From Kutzneria sp. 744 (GTDB lineage Bacteria; Actinomycetota; Actinomycetes; Mycobacteriales; Pseudonocardiaceae), in the NCBI RefSeq assembly GCF_000568255.1, contig NZ_KK037166.1:847220-911219 (forward strand): a stretch of 64,000 bases of DNA, in the 5' to 3' direction. The stretch's first letter is position 1, and every line of letters begins with the position of its first letter. This document shows positions 9,428 to 18,783 of the stretch, in pieces. The notes under the pieces were generated by a model. It was not told where the DNA came from, did not search any database, and saw only the letters and a program-made list of their open reading frames with translations. Position numbers and translations under genes: made by a program.

Positions 9428-12214
9428 GTGAGTTCCCCGGCCGTGCCCACTACCGACCGCCTGCTTTTCCGTGACTCGGCGCTACCGCTGGACAAGCGCA
9501 TCGACGATCTCGTCGACCGGCTCACGCCCGACGAGCGGATCGCGATGCTCCACCAGTACGCGCCGGCGGTGCCCCGGCTCGGGCTCGGTGCGTTCCGCAC
9601 CGGGACCGAGGCCCTGCACGGCGTCGCCTGGCTCGGACCGGCGACGGTGTTCCCGCAGGCCGTGGGCCTGGGCGCGACGTGGGACGAGGAGCTGCTGCGC
9701 GCCGTCGCCGAAGCCGTGTCGGTCGAGCAGCGGGCCTTCCACCACCACCGCCCACCCCTGGTCGGCGACGGGCCGCACAGCCTGCAGGCATGGGCGCCGG
9801 TGGTGAACCTGCTGCGTGACCCGCGCTGGGGACGCAACGAAGAGGGCTACTCCGAGGATCCGGTGCACACCGCGCGCCTGGCGATCGCCTACTGCCGCGG
9901 CCTCACCGGTGACGACCCGCGGTACCTGCGCACCGCGCCGGTGCTCAAGCACTTCCTGGCCTACAACAACGAGGACGACCGCTGCACCACCTCCTCCGGC
10001 GTGCGGCCGCGGGTGCTGCACGAGTACGACCTCGCCGCCTTCCGGCCGGTGGTCGAATCCGGTGCGGCCACCGGCGCCATGGCCGCGTACAACCTGGTCA
10101 ACGGGCGCCCCTGCCACGTCACCCCGCTCATCGAGACCCTCCGCGGCTGGGCCGACCAGGAGCTGTTCGTGGTCAGCGACGCCGAGGCGCCGTCCAACCT
10201 GGTCGACCCGGAGCACTACTTCGACGACCACGCCGAGTCCCACGCCGCCGCGCTCAAGGCCGGCATCGACAGCTTCACCGACCACGGCGACGACAGCGGC
10301 GTGCCGATCGGCCGGCTGCGTGAGGCGTTGCGGCGCGGCCTGATCGACGAGTCCGATGTGGACCGAGCCGTGCGGCGACAGCTGTCGATCCGGTTCCGGC
10401 TCGGCGAGTTCGACCCGGACCTCGACCCGTACGCGGGCATCGGGCCGGAGGTGATCGACTGCGCCGAGCACCGGGACCTGGCCCGGCGGTCGACGGTCGA
10501 ATCCATCGTGCTGCTGCGCAACGACGGCCTGCTGCCCCTTGCCGCGCCACGGGTCGCGGTGATCGGCCCACTCGCGGACATGCTGTGCGAGGACTGGTAC
10601 AGCGGCACCCTGCCGTACCGGATCACCGTGGCCGACGGCCTGCGCGCGGAGCTCGACGATGTGTCCTGTGTGGACGGATCGGACCGGATCACGTTGCGGT
10701 CGAGCACGTCCGGCGAGCCGCTCGGCACCTTCGACGTCGTCGACTGGGGCGGTGAGGCCCTGACCCTGCGCGACGCCGACACGGGCCGCTACCTGAGCCT
10801 GCGGGACGACTCCACGCTCGCCGCCGACAAGGAGCTGCTCAAGAGCTGGGAGGTGCGCGAAACCTTCCGTCTGGAGCGGGATGGCGACGCCGTGTTGCTG
10901 CGCAGTGTCCTCACTGGACGCTATGCCGCCGTGGACGGCGACGGCCGGGTCACCGTCACGGCCGAGACGCCGGCGGACGCCGAGCGCTGGCACCGTGAAC
11001 TGCTGCGCGACGGCATCGCGGAGGCACGGGCCGCGGCGGAGGCGGCCGATGTCGCGGTGGTCGTGCTGGGCAACCACCCGCTCGTCAACGGCCGCGAGAC
11101 GCAGGACCGCGCGGGGATCGCCCTGCCCGCGGGCCAGGAGGCGCTGCTGCGCGCCGTCGCCGAGGTCCGCCCGGAAACGGCGCTGGTCGTGATGAGCAGC
11201 TACCCCTTCGCCCTGGACTGGGCACACGAGCACCTGCCCGCCGTGGTGTGGATGTCCCACGGCGGGCAGGAATCAGGCAGCGCGCTGGCCGCCGTCCTGC
11301 TGGGCCAGGCCGACCCGGCCGGCCGGCTGCCGCAGACCTGGTACCGGGGCGACGACGAGCTCCCGGACTCCCTCGACTACGACATCGTCAAGGCGGGCTG
11401 GACGTACCAGTACCACCGGGCAACCCCGCTGTATCCCTTCGGCCACGGTCTGTCCTACACCGACTTCGCCTACCGCGAGCTCCGCCTGTCCAGCGAAGTC
11501 ATGGGGCAGCACGGTTCCGTGGACGTCGCGGTGACGCTGGCCAACGCCGGTTCCCGGGCCGGCAGCGAGGTGGTCCAGCTCTACGTCCGTGCCCTGGATG
11601 CCCGCTACCAGGCGCCGCACCTGCGACTGGCCGACTTCCGCAAGGTCCGGCTCGACCCCGGCCAGAGCCGCGAGCTGACCTTCCACCTGCCGGCCGAGGC
11701 GCTGGCCCACTGGGACGTCGCCACCAACGCCTTCACGGCCGATCCCGGCGGGTACGAGGTGCTGGTCGCCCGTTCCGCCGGTGATGTCGTGCTCACCGCG
11801 CCGCTCGCGGTGAGCGGCCCGGCTCCCGGGCCCCGGCGTGTCGTGGATCGCCGCATCCTGGGCGTCGACTTCGACGACTACGCGGACATCACCATCGTCG
11901 ACGCCACTCGCGAAACCGGCGACGCGGTCGCCGGAGCCGGGACGCTGTGGTTCCACTCCACCGATCTGTCCGACGCAGTCCGGGTCGAGGCCGAGGTCAG
12001 CCGGGAGAACGCCGGCTCGGGCCTGGCCTGCCTGGAATTCCGCATCGGCGACCGGCTCGTGGCGGAGATCGAGGTGCCGGTGACCGGCGGCCGCTACGCA
12101 TGGTCGACCGTGGCCGCCGAGCTGCCGGCGCCGCTGGCCGGCGTCCACGATCTCCGACTGACCCTGCACGGTGACTTCCGCCTCACCGCCTTCCGGTTCA
12201 CTTCGGCCAGCTGA
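9428..12214 (+). CDS. GH3 glycosidase with an inserted beta-trefoil-like domain and C-terminal CBM6-like domain
   Basis: 928 residues from the GTG at 9428, preceded by GAGGGG; a TTG at 9407 is in frame but less likely. The GH3 barrel is evident: LDKRIDDLVDRLTPDERIAM, TEALHGVAW, then VVSDAEAP with the nucleophile Asp. The second GH3 domain is split by about 110 residues (around 420-530; RITLRSSTSGEPLGTFDVVD to AERWHRELL) that look like a fascin/beta-trefoil repeat (GRYLSLRDDS, GRYAAVDGDG). Then follow a fibronectin-like domain (SYTDFAYRELRLSSEV) and a C-terminal jelly-roll with CBM6 character. It likely acts on beta-xylosides or beta-glucosides; substrate is inferred from neighbours. No signal peptide is seen, so it is probably cytoplasmic. 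Divergent from the import operon and followed after eight bases by the esterase. Confidence 0.88.
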   Translation: MSSPAVPTTDRLLFRDSALPLDKRIDDLVDRLTPDERIAMLHQYAPAVPRLGLGAFRTGTEALHGVAWLGPATVFPQAVGLGATWDEELLRAVAEAVSVEQRAFHHHRPPLVGDGPHSLQAWAPVVNLLRDPRWGRNEEGYSEDPVHTARLAIAYCRGLTGDDPRYLRTAPVLKHFLAYNNEDDRCTTSSGVRPRVLHEYDLAAFRPVVESGAATGAMAAYNLVNGRPCHVTPLIETLRGWADQELFVVSDAEAPSNLVDPEHYFDDHAESHAAALKAGIDSFTDHGDDSGVPIGRLREALRRGLIDESDVDRAVRRQLSIRFRLGEFDPDLDPYAGIGPEVIDCAEHRDLARRSTVESIVLLRNDGLLPLAAPRVAVIGPLADMLCEDWYSGTLPYRITVADGLRAELDDVSCVDGSDRITLRSSTSGEPLGTFDVVDWGGEALTLRDADTGRYLSLRDDSTLAADKELLKSWEVRETFRLERDGDAVLLRSVLTGRYAAVDGDGRVTVTAETPADAERWHRELLRDGIAEARAAAEAADVAVVVLGNHPLVNGRETQDRAGIALPAGQEALLRAVAEVRPETALVVMSSYPFALDWAHEHLPAVVWMSHGGQESGSALAAVLLGQADPAGRLPQTWYRGDDELPDSLDYDIVKAGWTYQYHRATPLYPFGHGLSYTDFAYRELRLSSEVMGQHGSVDVAVTLANAGSRAGSEVVQLYVRALDARYQAPHLRLADFRKVRLDPGQSRELTFHLPAEALAHWDVATNAFTADPGGYEVLVARSAGDVVLTAPLAVSGPAPGPRRVVDRRILGVDFDDYADITIVDATRETGDAVAGAGTLWFHSTDLSDAVRVEAEVSRENAGSGLACLEFRIGDRLVAEIEVPVTGGRYAWSTVAAELPAPLAGVHDLRLTLHGDFRLTAFRFTSAS

Positions 12215-12222
12215 GGAACTCA

Positions 12223-13203
12223 ATGCCTTTGACCGACTCCCCTCTCGACGGACTCGTGGACTACCGCCCCACGATCCCGGCGCCGCGGGATTTCGATGGC
12301 TTCTGGAACCGCACGCTCGCCGAGGCGCGTGCCCACGGCGGGGCCGTCAAAGCCGACCGGGTCACCGACCAGCATCGGCTGCGCACCGTCGAGGTGGACG
12401 ACGTGCATTTCCCGGGCTGGAACGGCGAACCAGTGGCGGCATGGCTGCTGCGCCCCCGCGACGCGAACGGTCCGCTGCCGGTCGTCGTCACGTGCATCGG
12501 CTACAGCGGCGGCCGCGGGCTGCCGACCGACCACCTGCTGTGGTCCGCCGCCGGGTACGCCCAGCTCGTCGTCGACAGCCGCGGACAGGGGCACGACACC
12601 CCGGACCGCGGCGAGGGCGACGGCACGCAGTGGGCCGGGGGCTTCATGACCCGCGGCATCGACTCCCCCGACCACTACTACTACCGGCGCCTGATGACCG
12701 ACTGCGTCCGCGCCGTGGACGCAGTCCCGCAACTGCCGGGCCTGGATTCGGATCGGGTGATCATCGCGGGCGGCAGCCAGGGCGGCGGTCTCGCACTGGC
12801 CGTCGCCGGGTTGGCGCCGGACCGCGTGGCCGCGGTGATGCCGGATGTGCCGTTCCTGTGCCACTTCCGCCATGCGGTGGAGATCACCGGCGAAGGGCCG
12901 TATGTGGAACTGGCCAAGTACCTGCGTTGGCACAGCCGGCACAATGTGGTGCCGGCCTTCGCCACACTGTCCTATTTCGACGGTGTGCACTTCGCGGCGC
13001 GGGCGACGGCGCCGGCGCTGTTCAGCGTCGGCCTGATGGACCCGATCTGCCCGCCCTCCACCGTCTACGCCGCCTTCAACAACTACACGGGCGCGGATCG
13101 CACCATGACCGTCTGGCCCTTCGCCGACCACGGTGGCGGCTATGGCTCCAACCCGGCCACGCAGCTGGCCTGGCTGCACGACCGGGGCCTGAATCCGAAG
13201 TGA
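12223..13203 (+). CDS. Acetyl xylan esterase / cephalosporin-C deacetylase family (CE7)
   Basis: 326 residues. The opening (LVDYRPTIPAPRDFDGFWNR) and RGQGHDTPDRGEGDG, GGFMTRGIDSPDHYYYRRLMTD are hallmarks of the AXE1 family. The nucleophile Ser is in GGSQGGGLAL (about residue 185), the Asp in SVGLMDPICPPSTVYAAFN, and the His near PFADHGGGY. The enzyme removes acetyl groups from short xylo-oligosaccharides inside the cell. The ATG at 12223 lies eight bases after the GH3 stop, so the two genes form one unit. A strong terminator hairpin follows at 13216-13245. Its role would be to unblock acetylated oligosaccharides for the glycosidases of the locus. Confidence 0.9.
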   Translation: MPLTDSPLDGLVDYRPTIPAPRDFDGFWNRTLAEARAHGGAVKADRVTDQHRLRTVEVDDVHFPGWNGEPVAAWLLRPRDANGPLPVVVTCIGYSGGRGLPTDHLLWSAAGYAQLVVDSRGQGHDTPDRGEGDGTQWAGGFMTRGIDSPDHYYYRRLMTDCVRAVDAVPQLPGLDSDRVIIAGGSQGGGLALAVAGLAPDRVAAVMPDVPFLCHFRHAVEITGEGPYVELAKYLRWHSRHNVVPAFATLSYFDGVHFAARATAPALFSVGLMDPICPPSTVYAAFNNYTGADRTMTVWPFADHGGGYGSNPATQLAWLHDRGLNPK

Positions 13204-13215
13204 CAGCGTCGAGGT

Positions 13216-13245
13216 GACGCCCCCGGCCGGGGTGCCGGGGGCGTC
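13216..13245. terminator. Bidirectional rho-independent-like hairpin
   Basis: An 11-base stem (GACGCCCCCGG / CCGGGGGCGTC) with an 8-base loop lies between the convergent esterase gene and the AA10 gene. It can serve both. Confidence 0.75.
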
Positions 13246-13252
13246 GGTCTCG

Positions 13253-14278
13253 TCACGGCGAGGAGCAGTTCACCGTGGGCTGAGCGGGATTGGACCCGGT
13301 CACGTTCATGGTGAGCCCGAACGTGGTCGAGCCGTCGGCCGGCACGGTCCGGTTCCAGTCCGCGTTGCGGACCACCGTGAGCGAGCCGGCCTGCGTCATC
13401 GTCCCGTTCCACACGCTGCCCACCGTCTGCCCCGCCGGCTGCGTCCAGCTGACGGTCCAGCCGTTGATCGGCGCGGTGCCGTGGTTCATCACCTGGACGG
13501 TGGCCTGGTAGCCGCCGCTCCACTGGTTGGTGATGTCGAACTCGGCCATGCAGCCGTGGTCGCCGTCGCCGGGCGGCGGTGGCGGTGGCGCGTCCTTGAC
13601 GCCGGTGACCTCGCCGTGCCCGCCGTCGAAGGTGACGTCCGAGCAGCCGTAGAAGGTCTCGGTGCTGTCGGACCGCTTCCACACCGAGTAGATGATGTGC
13701 CGGCCGGTCTTGTTCGCCGGCAGGGCCCCGGACCAGTCGTACTGGCCGTTCACGGTGCCGACCTGCCCGGTCACCGGCGGGTGGTCGACGCTGAGGAACG
13801 GCTGGTCCTCCAACTCGTCCCAGGTCAGCGGCTTGCTCGGATCCCAGCCGTCCTTGGTGACGTAGGTGTAGAACCAGCCGGGATGGGCCGCCCAGGCGTT
13901 GTAGGCGAAGTCGAAGTTCGCGCCGGCCGTGAGATGGGTGATCGGCCAGTCGCCGACCTGGTCGAAGCCGGCGTAGTTGGGGTTGCCGCCGCTGCACAGC
14001 TTGCCGTCGGGGATGAAGCCGCGGGTGCGGCCGGCCCCGTCGGAACGCAGCACGGCGAACCAGTTGTACAGGGAGTTCGCGCCGCTGACGGACACGGCCG
14101 CCGAGCAGGCGGGGTTCTGCGGCACGATCTGGCCGGTCGAGCTGAGCCCGTCCTGCCAGCACAGGAACGTGCGGCTGCCCGGTTTCATCATCGCGCCGTG
14201 CGCCGAGGCGGGTCCCGCCCCCAGCAGCACCAGGCCCAGGCTCGCCGCCAGCACGGCGAGCGACTTCCACATCTTCAC
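13253..14278 (-). CDS. AA10 lytic polysaccharide monooxygenase with CBM2
   Basis: 341 residues. A Sec signal ends at GPASA, so the mature protein begins HGAMMKPGSRTFLC and its N-terminal His forms one arm of the copper histidine brace. The second His is in NAWAAHPGWFYTYVTKDGWD (about residue 140). The AA10 domain (to about 225) is followed by a Pro-rich linker and a CBM2 ending VNCSSP with a Trp-rich face (NQWSGGYQ, INGWTVSWTQP). It cleaves crystalline cellulose or chitin oxidatively; cellulose is favoured here because it is last in a cellulase operon. Translation starts at GTG 14278 or the ATG six bases on. The start lies within two bases of the GH5 stop, so coupling is likely. Confidence 0.93.
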   Translation of the reverse strand: MKMWKSLAVLAASLGLVLLGAGPASAHGAMMKPGSRTFLCWQDGLSSTGQIVPQNPACSAAVSVSGANSLYNWFAVLRSDGAGRTRGFIPDGKLCSGGNPNYAGFDQVGDWPITHLTAGANFDFAYNAWAAHPGWFYTYVTKDGWDPSKPLTWDELEDQPFLSVDHPPVTGQVGTVNGQYDWSGALPANKTGRHIIYSVWKRSDSTETFYGCSDVTFDGGHGEVTGVKDAPPPPPPGDGDHGCMAEFDITNQWSGGYQATVQVMNHGTAPINGWTVSWTQPAGQTVGSVWNGTMTQAGSLTVVRNADWNRTVPADGSTTFGLTMNVTGSNPAQPTVNCSSP

Positions 14279-14279
14279 G

Positions 14280-15806
14280 TCAGTTCACCTCGCAGGTGGT
14301 GCCGTCGACGGCGTAACCGGTCGGTTGTGCCGAGGAGGATCCGTTGGCCTGGAAGCCGATCGACGCGCTGGCCCCGGCGGCCAGGGTCGGCGCCCACGCC
14401 GGGGCCTTCGCGGTGACGGTCGGGCCGCTCTGGCTCACCGTCGCGTTCCAGCCGTTGACGATCTGCACGCCGCCGGGCTCGGTCCAGGCCAGGCTCCAGT
14501 TGGTCAGCGGCGAACTGCCGGTGTCCTTCAGCGTGACGGTGGCGTTGAAGCCGGTGCTCCAACTGCTGTCCACGTGATAGGCCACCGTGCAGGAGGCCGG
14601 TGGCGGCGGCGGGGTGGAGCCGCCTCCGCCCCCGACCGGCGGAATCAGGTACGGCTGGAGGATCGACTGCTTGTTCTGGTCGACGGTCTTCCAGTCGTCT
14701 TTCAGGATCCCGCCGGTGTCGCCGGAGTCCGGGTTCCACGACCAGTACGTGAAGCTCATCCCGGTCGGCCCGGTTCCCATGTACGCCAACAGGTTCTGCA
14801 GCCACACCTTGTCCTTCGGATCGGACAGGGTGCTGCCGAACTCGCCGACGAGCACCGGCGCGATGTGCTGCTTGACCAGGTAGCCGAAGAAGTGGTCCCA
14901 CAGCGCCGGCATGTTCGCCGGGAACGTCGGGTCGTCGAACCAGGTCTGATGGAACACCGACGTGGCGTACTCGTGCGCCGAGTAGACCAGCTTGTCCGGT
15001 TTGGACAGTCGAACGGGGTACTGGGCGGCGGCCGAGAGGTTGCCGCCCCACCAGCCGCACTGCGGATCGCCCGTGCCGGACACGCAGTCGATGCCCTCGA
15101 CGATGATCAGCACGTCCGGGTTGACCGCGAGGATGGCGTTGCCGCCCCGCTCGGCGGCCAGCCGCCAGTCCGTGGCGGTGGCGCCGCACCCCCAGCAGGC
15201 GCCGCCACCACCCTGGATCGTGTGCGGCTCGTTGTGCAGATCCATGCCGACCACGGTCGGATTTCCCTTGTACCGCTGGGCGAGCATGGTCCAGTCGGAG
15301 AGCCAGCGGCTCTCCGGGTACTGCGCGGTGTACCACAGCGGCGACTGCGCACCGCTGTCCGGACGGTGCTGGTCGAGCACCACCCGCATGCCCTTGCGGC
15401 CGATGTAGTCGATCACCTTGTCCAGGACCTGGATGCCGGACAGGCCGATCAGCTCCGGGTTGGAGTTGGCGTCGATGCTGTTGGGCGTGGAGCCGGGGTC
15501 GAACAGCTGGTCGGAGTACGGCACCCGGACGGTGTTGTAGCCCAGGGACGCCATCTGGTCGACCATGTCCTTGTAGTTGCGCGACCACAGGCCGTGGAAG
15601 GTGTAGTTGGCGGTCTCCGCGCCGAACCAGTTCAGGCCGGTCATCCGGACCGGCGCGCCGGTCGAGTCGACGATCTGCGAGCCGACCGTGTGGTAGTAGC
15701 CACTACCGGTGCCGGCATCAGTGCTGCTGGGCGCCGCTGGGGCCGGGCTCACCGTGACGACGGCGAGCCCGACCGCGGCGGCGACGGCAGCGAGCCATCG
15801 CTTCAT
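14280..15806 (-). CDS. Endoglucanase, GH5 with C-terminal CBM2
   Basis: 508 residues. The Sec signal ends near PAPAAP. The GH5 barrel (about 35-395) has MTGLNWFGAETANYTFHGLW at the first strand and the acid/base Glu in VGMDLHNEPH (about residue 195). The nucleophile Glu is in VLVGEFGSTL, and the C-terminal Trp region is TYWSWNPDSGDTGGI. A Gly/Pro linker and a CBM2 (CTVAYHVDSSWSTGFNATV to CEVN) follow. The layout matches secreted actinobacterial endo-1,4-glucanases such as Cel5A/E1. It starts seven bases after the GH48 stop and ends two bases before the AA10 start, so it is the third gene of the GH6-GH48-GH5-AA10 operon. Confidence 0.93.
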   Translation of the reverse strand: MKRWLAAVAAAVGLAVVTVSPAPAAPSSTDAGTGSGYYHTVGSQIVDSTGAPVRMTGLNWFGAETANYTFHGLWSRNYKDMVDQMASLGYNTVRVPYSDQLFDPGSTPNSIDANSNPELIGLSGIQVLDKVIDYIGRKGMRVVLDQHRPDSGAQSPLWYTAQYPESRWLSDWTMLAQRYKGNPTVVGMDLHNEPHTIQGGGGACWGCGATATDWRLAAERGGNAILAVNPDVLIIVEGIDCVSGTGDPQCGWWGGNLSAAAQYPVRLSKPDKLVYSAHEYATSVFHQTWFDDPTFPANMPALWDHFFGYLVKQHIAPVLVGEFGSTLSDPKDKVWLQNLLAYMGTGPTGMSFTYWSWNPDSGDTGGILKDDWKTVDQNKQSILQPYLIPPVGGGGGSTPPPPPASCTVAYHVDSSWSTGFNATVTLKDTGSSPLTNWSLAWTEPGGVQIVNGWNATVSQSGPTVTAKAPAWAPTLAAGASASIGFQANGSSSAQPTGYAVDGTTCEVN

Positions 15807-15813
15807 GCCTACC

Positions 15814-18717
15814 TCATCCGAACAGTTCGACGTGGACGGCGAACGCGGTCGCGATGTCCGACTGCGCCCAGAACCGGTGGTAGGTGAACGTGGGCGCGGG
15901 CCCGCCGTTCAGGTAGGACTGGACCTTGGACCAGTCCGGGTCGTTCTTGTAGAAGGACCGGATCGACAGGAACGTGGAGTTCGAGTTGATCGGGTCGCCG
16001 TTGGGCATCGTCCCGGTCCAGCCCGGCGGCACGTACAGGCCCTGGTCCGCGGCCGCGTCGTAGGTGTCGTCGAAGCGGTTGTAGTCGGTGCGGGTCTCGG
16101 GCACCGCGATGCCCAGGCTGTCCTCGTGCGCGGTCAGCGCCGTCAGCAGCCCTTCGGCCACGGTCCTCGACTTCGTGTCACCGGAGCCGGCCGCGTAGTA
16201 CATCAGCGTCTTGGCCAGCGAACCGGCCACACCGACGTCCTGGGTGTAGTTCTTCACGGCCACGTGCAGCCCGGTGTTGCCGCCCGGGCTGGTGGCGTTC
16301 CACGTGTCCGGGGCGCCGGTCCAGGTCAGGTCGGACGGGATCTGGAACGAGCCCCCGGCGCCGACGGTGGTGTTGGCGATCGCCCACGGCACCCACTTGT
16401 CCAGCACCTTCTTGGCCCGCGGGTCCTTCGTCGTCTGGTAGTACTCGGCGACCCGCTCCATGCCCCAGGTCTGGAAGCCGAACCACTGGTTGCTCGGCGG
16501 GTCGTGCCAGACCGGCTGCTGGTCGTAGTACATGCCGTAGAAGGTCGGGTCGCCGGACGGCGGCGTGCCGTACTGGCCGTCCCAGCTGTTGGTGGCGCCA
16601 CCGGCGATGCCGCCCTCGCTGGACTGCAGCCACTGCAGGAACTCCAGCTGCCGGCCCAGGCTGGTCGCCCAGTCGCTGGAGCCGGTCGCCGACAGCGGCT
16701 TCAGACCCGGGTCGGTCGACAGCGCGTACGCCGCCAGGGGGTTCTGGTAGCCCTGATGCGCCGCGCCGTCGCCGATCCGCCACGCCCACGCGTTGGAGGT
16801 GTCGGCCGAGCCGCCCCAGGCGTAGTACCAGGAGATCAGGTAGTGCTCGCTGTCCTTGCCGCTGCCGGCCGGGCAGGTGCTCGGGCCGACGCAGTTGCCG
16901 ATCTTCTTGAAGTACTTGTCGAACAGCGAGTAGCGCAGGTAGTCGCCCATCTTGGACGCCTTCTTGACGACGTCGGCGACGGCCGAGGACTTGCCCTGGG
17001 CCTTGGCCCACTGCTCGGCCTGGTAGGCCACCTGCACGGCGCGGGCGTCGGCGTCCGGCGCGTCGGTGTACTTCCACTGCTTGGCGTAGCTGGAATCCCC
17101 GGTGAACAGGTCCAGATAGCCGTTCTTGCCACCGTACTTCATCATGTCGCAGGACGGCTGCGTGACGGTCTCCCACACGGACTCCTGCGAGCCGCGCTGG
17201 AAGGTGTTGATGAAGGCCGGCGTGGTGTTGGTGCCGTCCTCGCAGTGGCCGAAGCCGTAGATGTTGTCCACGTCGAACAGCCAGTGCATGCCGTAGACAC
17301 TGCTGGTGCCGTAGGTGGACTTCAGCTCGCCGGCGATCGGGTCGCTGCCGACCGCCACACCGGACTGCAGCTGCGACGGGTACTTGGTCGGGCTCGGGTA
17401 CTCCGCCGCGTAGGTCGCCGGCTTGCTGGCGTTGTAGCCGGAGTTGGTCGGCTGGTCGGCGTCCGACGGGATGGCGAAGGTCTCCAGCGAGGTCCAGGCC
17501 GCGTTGAACGGGGCCCAGTCCTGGGTGATCCGGCCGTAGGAGGCCTCCAGCCACAGGTAGTAGCTGAACGCCTCGGAGGTGGTCTCGTGCCCGTAGTCCG
17601 GGGCCTCCACCATCAGCGTCTCCACCGAGTGGTAGGGCACCAGCAGGTTGCCGAACTTGCGGAAGTAGCCGCTGTTCGGATCCTTGATCTTGTTGTACTC
17701 CTTGAGGAACTCCACCTGATAGTCCGAAGTGGACTTCGAGACCTCGGTCACGGTGACCGTGCCGGCCGCGTACCCGGTGGACGTCGCGGTGAACACCGCG
17801 GAGCCGAGGTCGCCCCCGTTGTCGGCCGAGGTGACGGTGACGTTCTGCGCGGTCTGCCAGTTCGACGGCGTGAACGTCAGGCTGCTCGGGGACGCGGTGA
17901 GGTCGGCGCTGCCGGAGGTCCTGGCGACGCCGACCGTGACGTTGCCGGTCGGGGCGCTGGCCAGGCTCACGCCGAAGGTGGCCGTCGAGCCCTGTTTGAC
18001 GTTGACCGCCGCCGGCGAGGCCACGATCGTCGGTCCGGACAACACCTTCACCGACACCGGGCTGCTGGAGGTCGACGCGCCCTTGTCGTCATACGCCTTG
18101 GCGGTGATGGAATACGTGCCGGCGGGCACGGTCGTCCAGCTGCCGGCGTACGGCGCGGTGGTGTCGGTGGCCAGCAGCGTGTCGCCGGCGTAGAACTCGA
18201 CCTTGCTGATCGTGCCGTCGCTGTCCGACGCCGTGGCGGCCAGCGGAATCGTCGCCGGCGCGTTGTAGGAGTCGGTGGACTTCGGCGAGGTCAGCGACAC
18301 CGTCGGGGCCTGGTTCGCCCCGGTGCACGCGGTGCCGTTCACGGCGAAGTCCGTGGGCGGCCGGTTGGCCGAGCCCTTGCTGGCGTTGAAGCCGAAGGAC
18401 GTGGACGCACCCGTCGGCAGGTTTCCGTTGTAGCTCAGGCTGTTCGCCGTGACCTTGGCGCCGGACTGGGTGACCGTGGCGTTCCAGCCCTGCTGGATCT
18501 GCTGGCCGTCCAGGAACGTCCAGCCCAGCGACCAGCTGGTCAGCGCCGGGCCGTTGTTGGTCAGTGCGACGTTGGCGGTGAAGCCGTTGGACCAGTCGTT
18601 GGTGGTGTAGACGACCGTGCAGGCCACGGCCGCCGCGTTGGCGGGGGTTGTCGGGGTGATCATGGCGGCGATCAGCGCCGCCGCGGTGCCGAGGGCGACC
18701 CGCAGTCGTCGACGCAT
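15814..18717 (-). CDS. GH48 cellobiohydrolase with CBM2 and Ig-like modules
   Basis: 967 residues. The order is: Sec signal (to PANAAA), CBM2 (about 32-130, with WSNGFTANVALTNNGP and INQ-type Trp positions), a Big_3-like Ig domain (APTVSLTSPKSTDSYNAPAT), a second beta-sandwich (GPTIVASPAAVNVKQGST), then the GH48 catalytic domain from about 330 to the end. The GH48 hallmark HETTSEAFSYYLWLEASYG carries the predicted acid Glu. The enzyme is a processive exoglucanase releasing cellobiose from reducing ends, the usual partner of GH6 and GH5 enzymes. An AAAGGA site precedes the ATG at 18717. A strong hairpin separates it from the upstream GH6 gene (18747-18777). It runs straight into GH5. Confidence 0.94.
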   Translation of the reverse strand: MRRRLRVALGTAAALIAAMITPTTPANAAAVACTVVYTTNDWSNGFTANVALTNNGPALTSWSLGWTFLDGQQIQQGWNATVTQSGAKVTANSLSYNGNLPTGASTSFGFNASKGSANRPPTDFAVNGTACTGANQAPTVSLTSPKSTDSYNAPATIPLAATASDSDGTISKVEFYAGDTLLATDTTAPYAGSWTTVPAGTYSITAKAYDDKGASTSSSPVSVKVLSGPTIVASPAAVNVKQGSTATFGVSLASAPTGNVTVGVARTSGSADLTASPSSLTFTPSNWQTAQNVTVTSADNGGDLGSAVFTATSTGYAAGTVTVTEVSKSTSDYQVEFLKEYNKIKDPNSGYFRKFGNLLVPYHSVETLMVEAPDYGHETTSEAFSYYLWLEASYGRITQDWAPFNAAWTSLETFAIPSDADQPTNSGYNASKPATYAAEYPSPTKYPSQLQSGVAVGSDPIAGELKSTYGTSSVYGMHWLFDVDNIYGFGHCEDGTNTTPAFINTFQRGSQESVWETVTQPSCDMMKYGGKNGYLDLFTGDSSYAKQWKYTDAPDADARAVQVAYQAEQWAKAQGKSSAVADVVKKASKMGDYLRYSLFDKYFKKIGNCVGPSTCPAGSGKDSEHYLISWYYAWGGSADTSNAWAWRIGDGAAHQGYQNPLAAYALSTDPGLKPLSATGSSDWATSLGRQLEFLQWLQSSEGGIAGGATNSWDGQYGTPPSGDPTFYGMYYDQQPVWHDPPSNQWFGFQTWGMERVAEYYQTTKDPRAKKVLDKWVPWAIANTTVGAGGSFQIPSDLTWTGAPDTWNATSPGGNTGLHVAVKNYTQDVGVAGSLAKTLMYYAAGSGDTKSRTVAEGLLTALTAHEDSLGIAVPETRTDYNRFDDTYDAAADQGLYVPPGWTGTMPNGDPINSNSTFLSIRSFYKNDPDWSKVQSYLNGGPAPTFTYHRFWAQSDIATAFAVHVELFG

Positions 18718-18746
18718 GCGCAGGGATTCCTTTCCGGGAATGGAAA

Positions 18747-18777
18747 CTCCCGCCCCGGGGGCCGCCCGGGGCGGGAG
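18747..18777 (-). terminator. Strong hairpin between GH6 and GH48 (possible partial terminator)
   Basis: A 13-base GC stem (CTCCCGCCCCGGG / CCCGGGGCGGGAG) with a 5-base loop lies in the 66-base gap between the GH6 stop and the GH48 start. There is no T-run after it, and I see no good promoter downstream. It may attenuate readthrough or stabilise the GH6 message, so GH6 would be made in excess over GH48. Confidence 0.65.
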
Positions 18778-18783
18778 CGGTCT

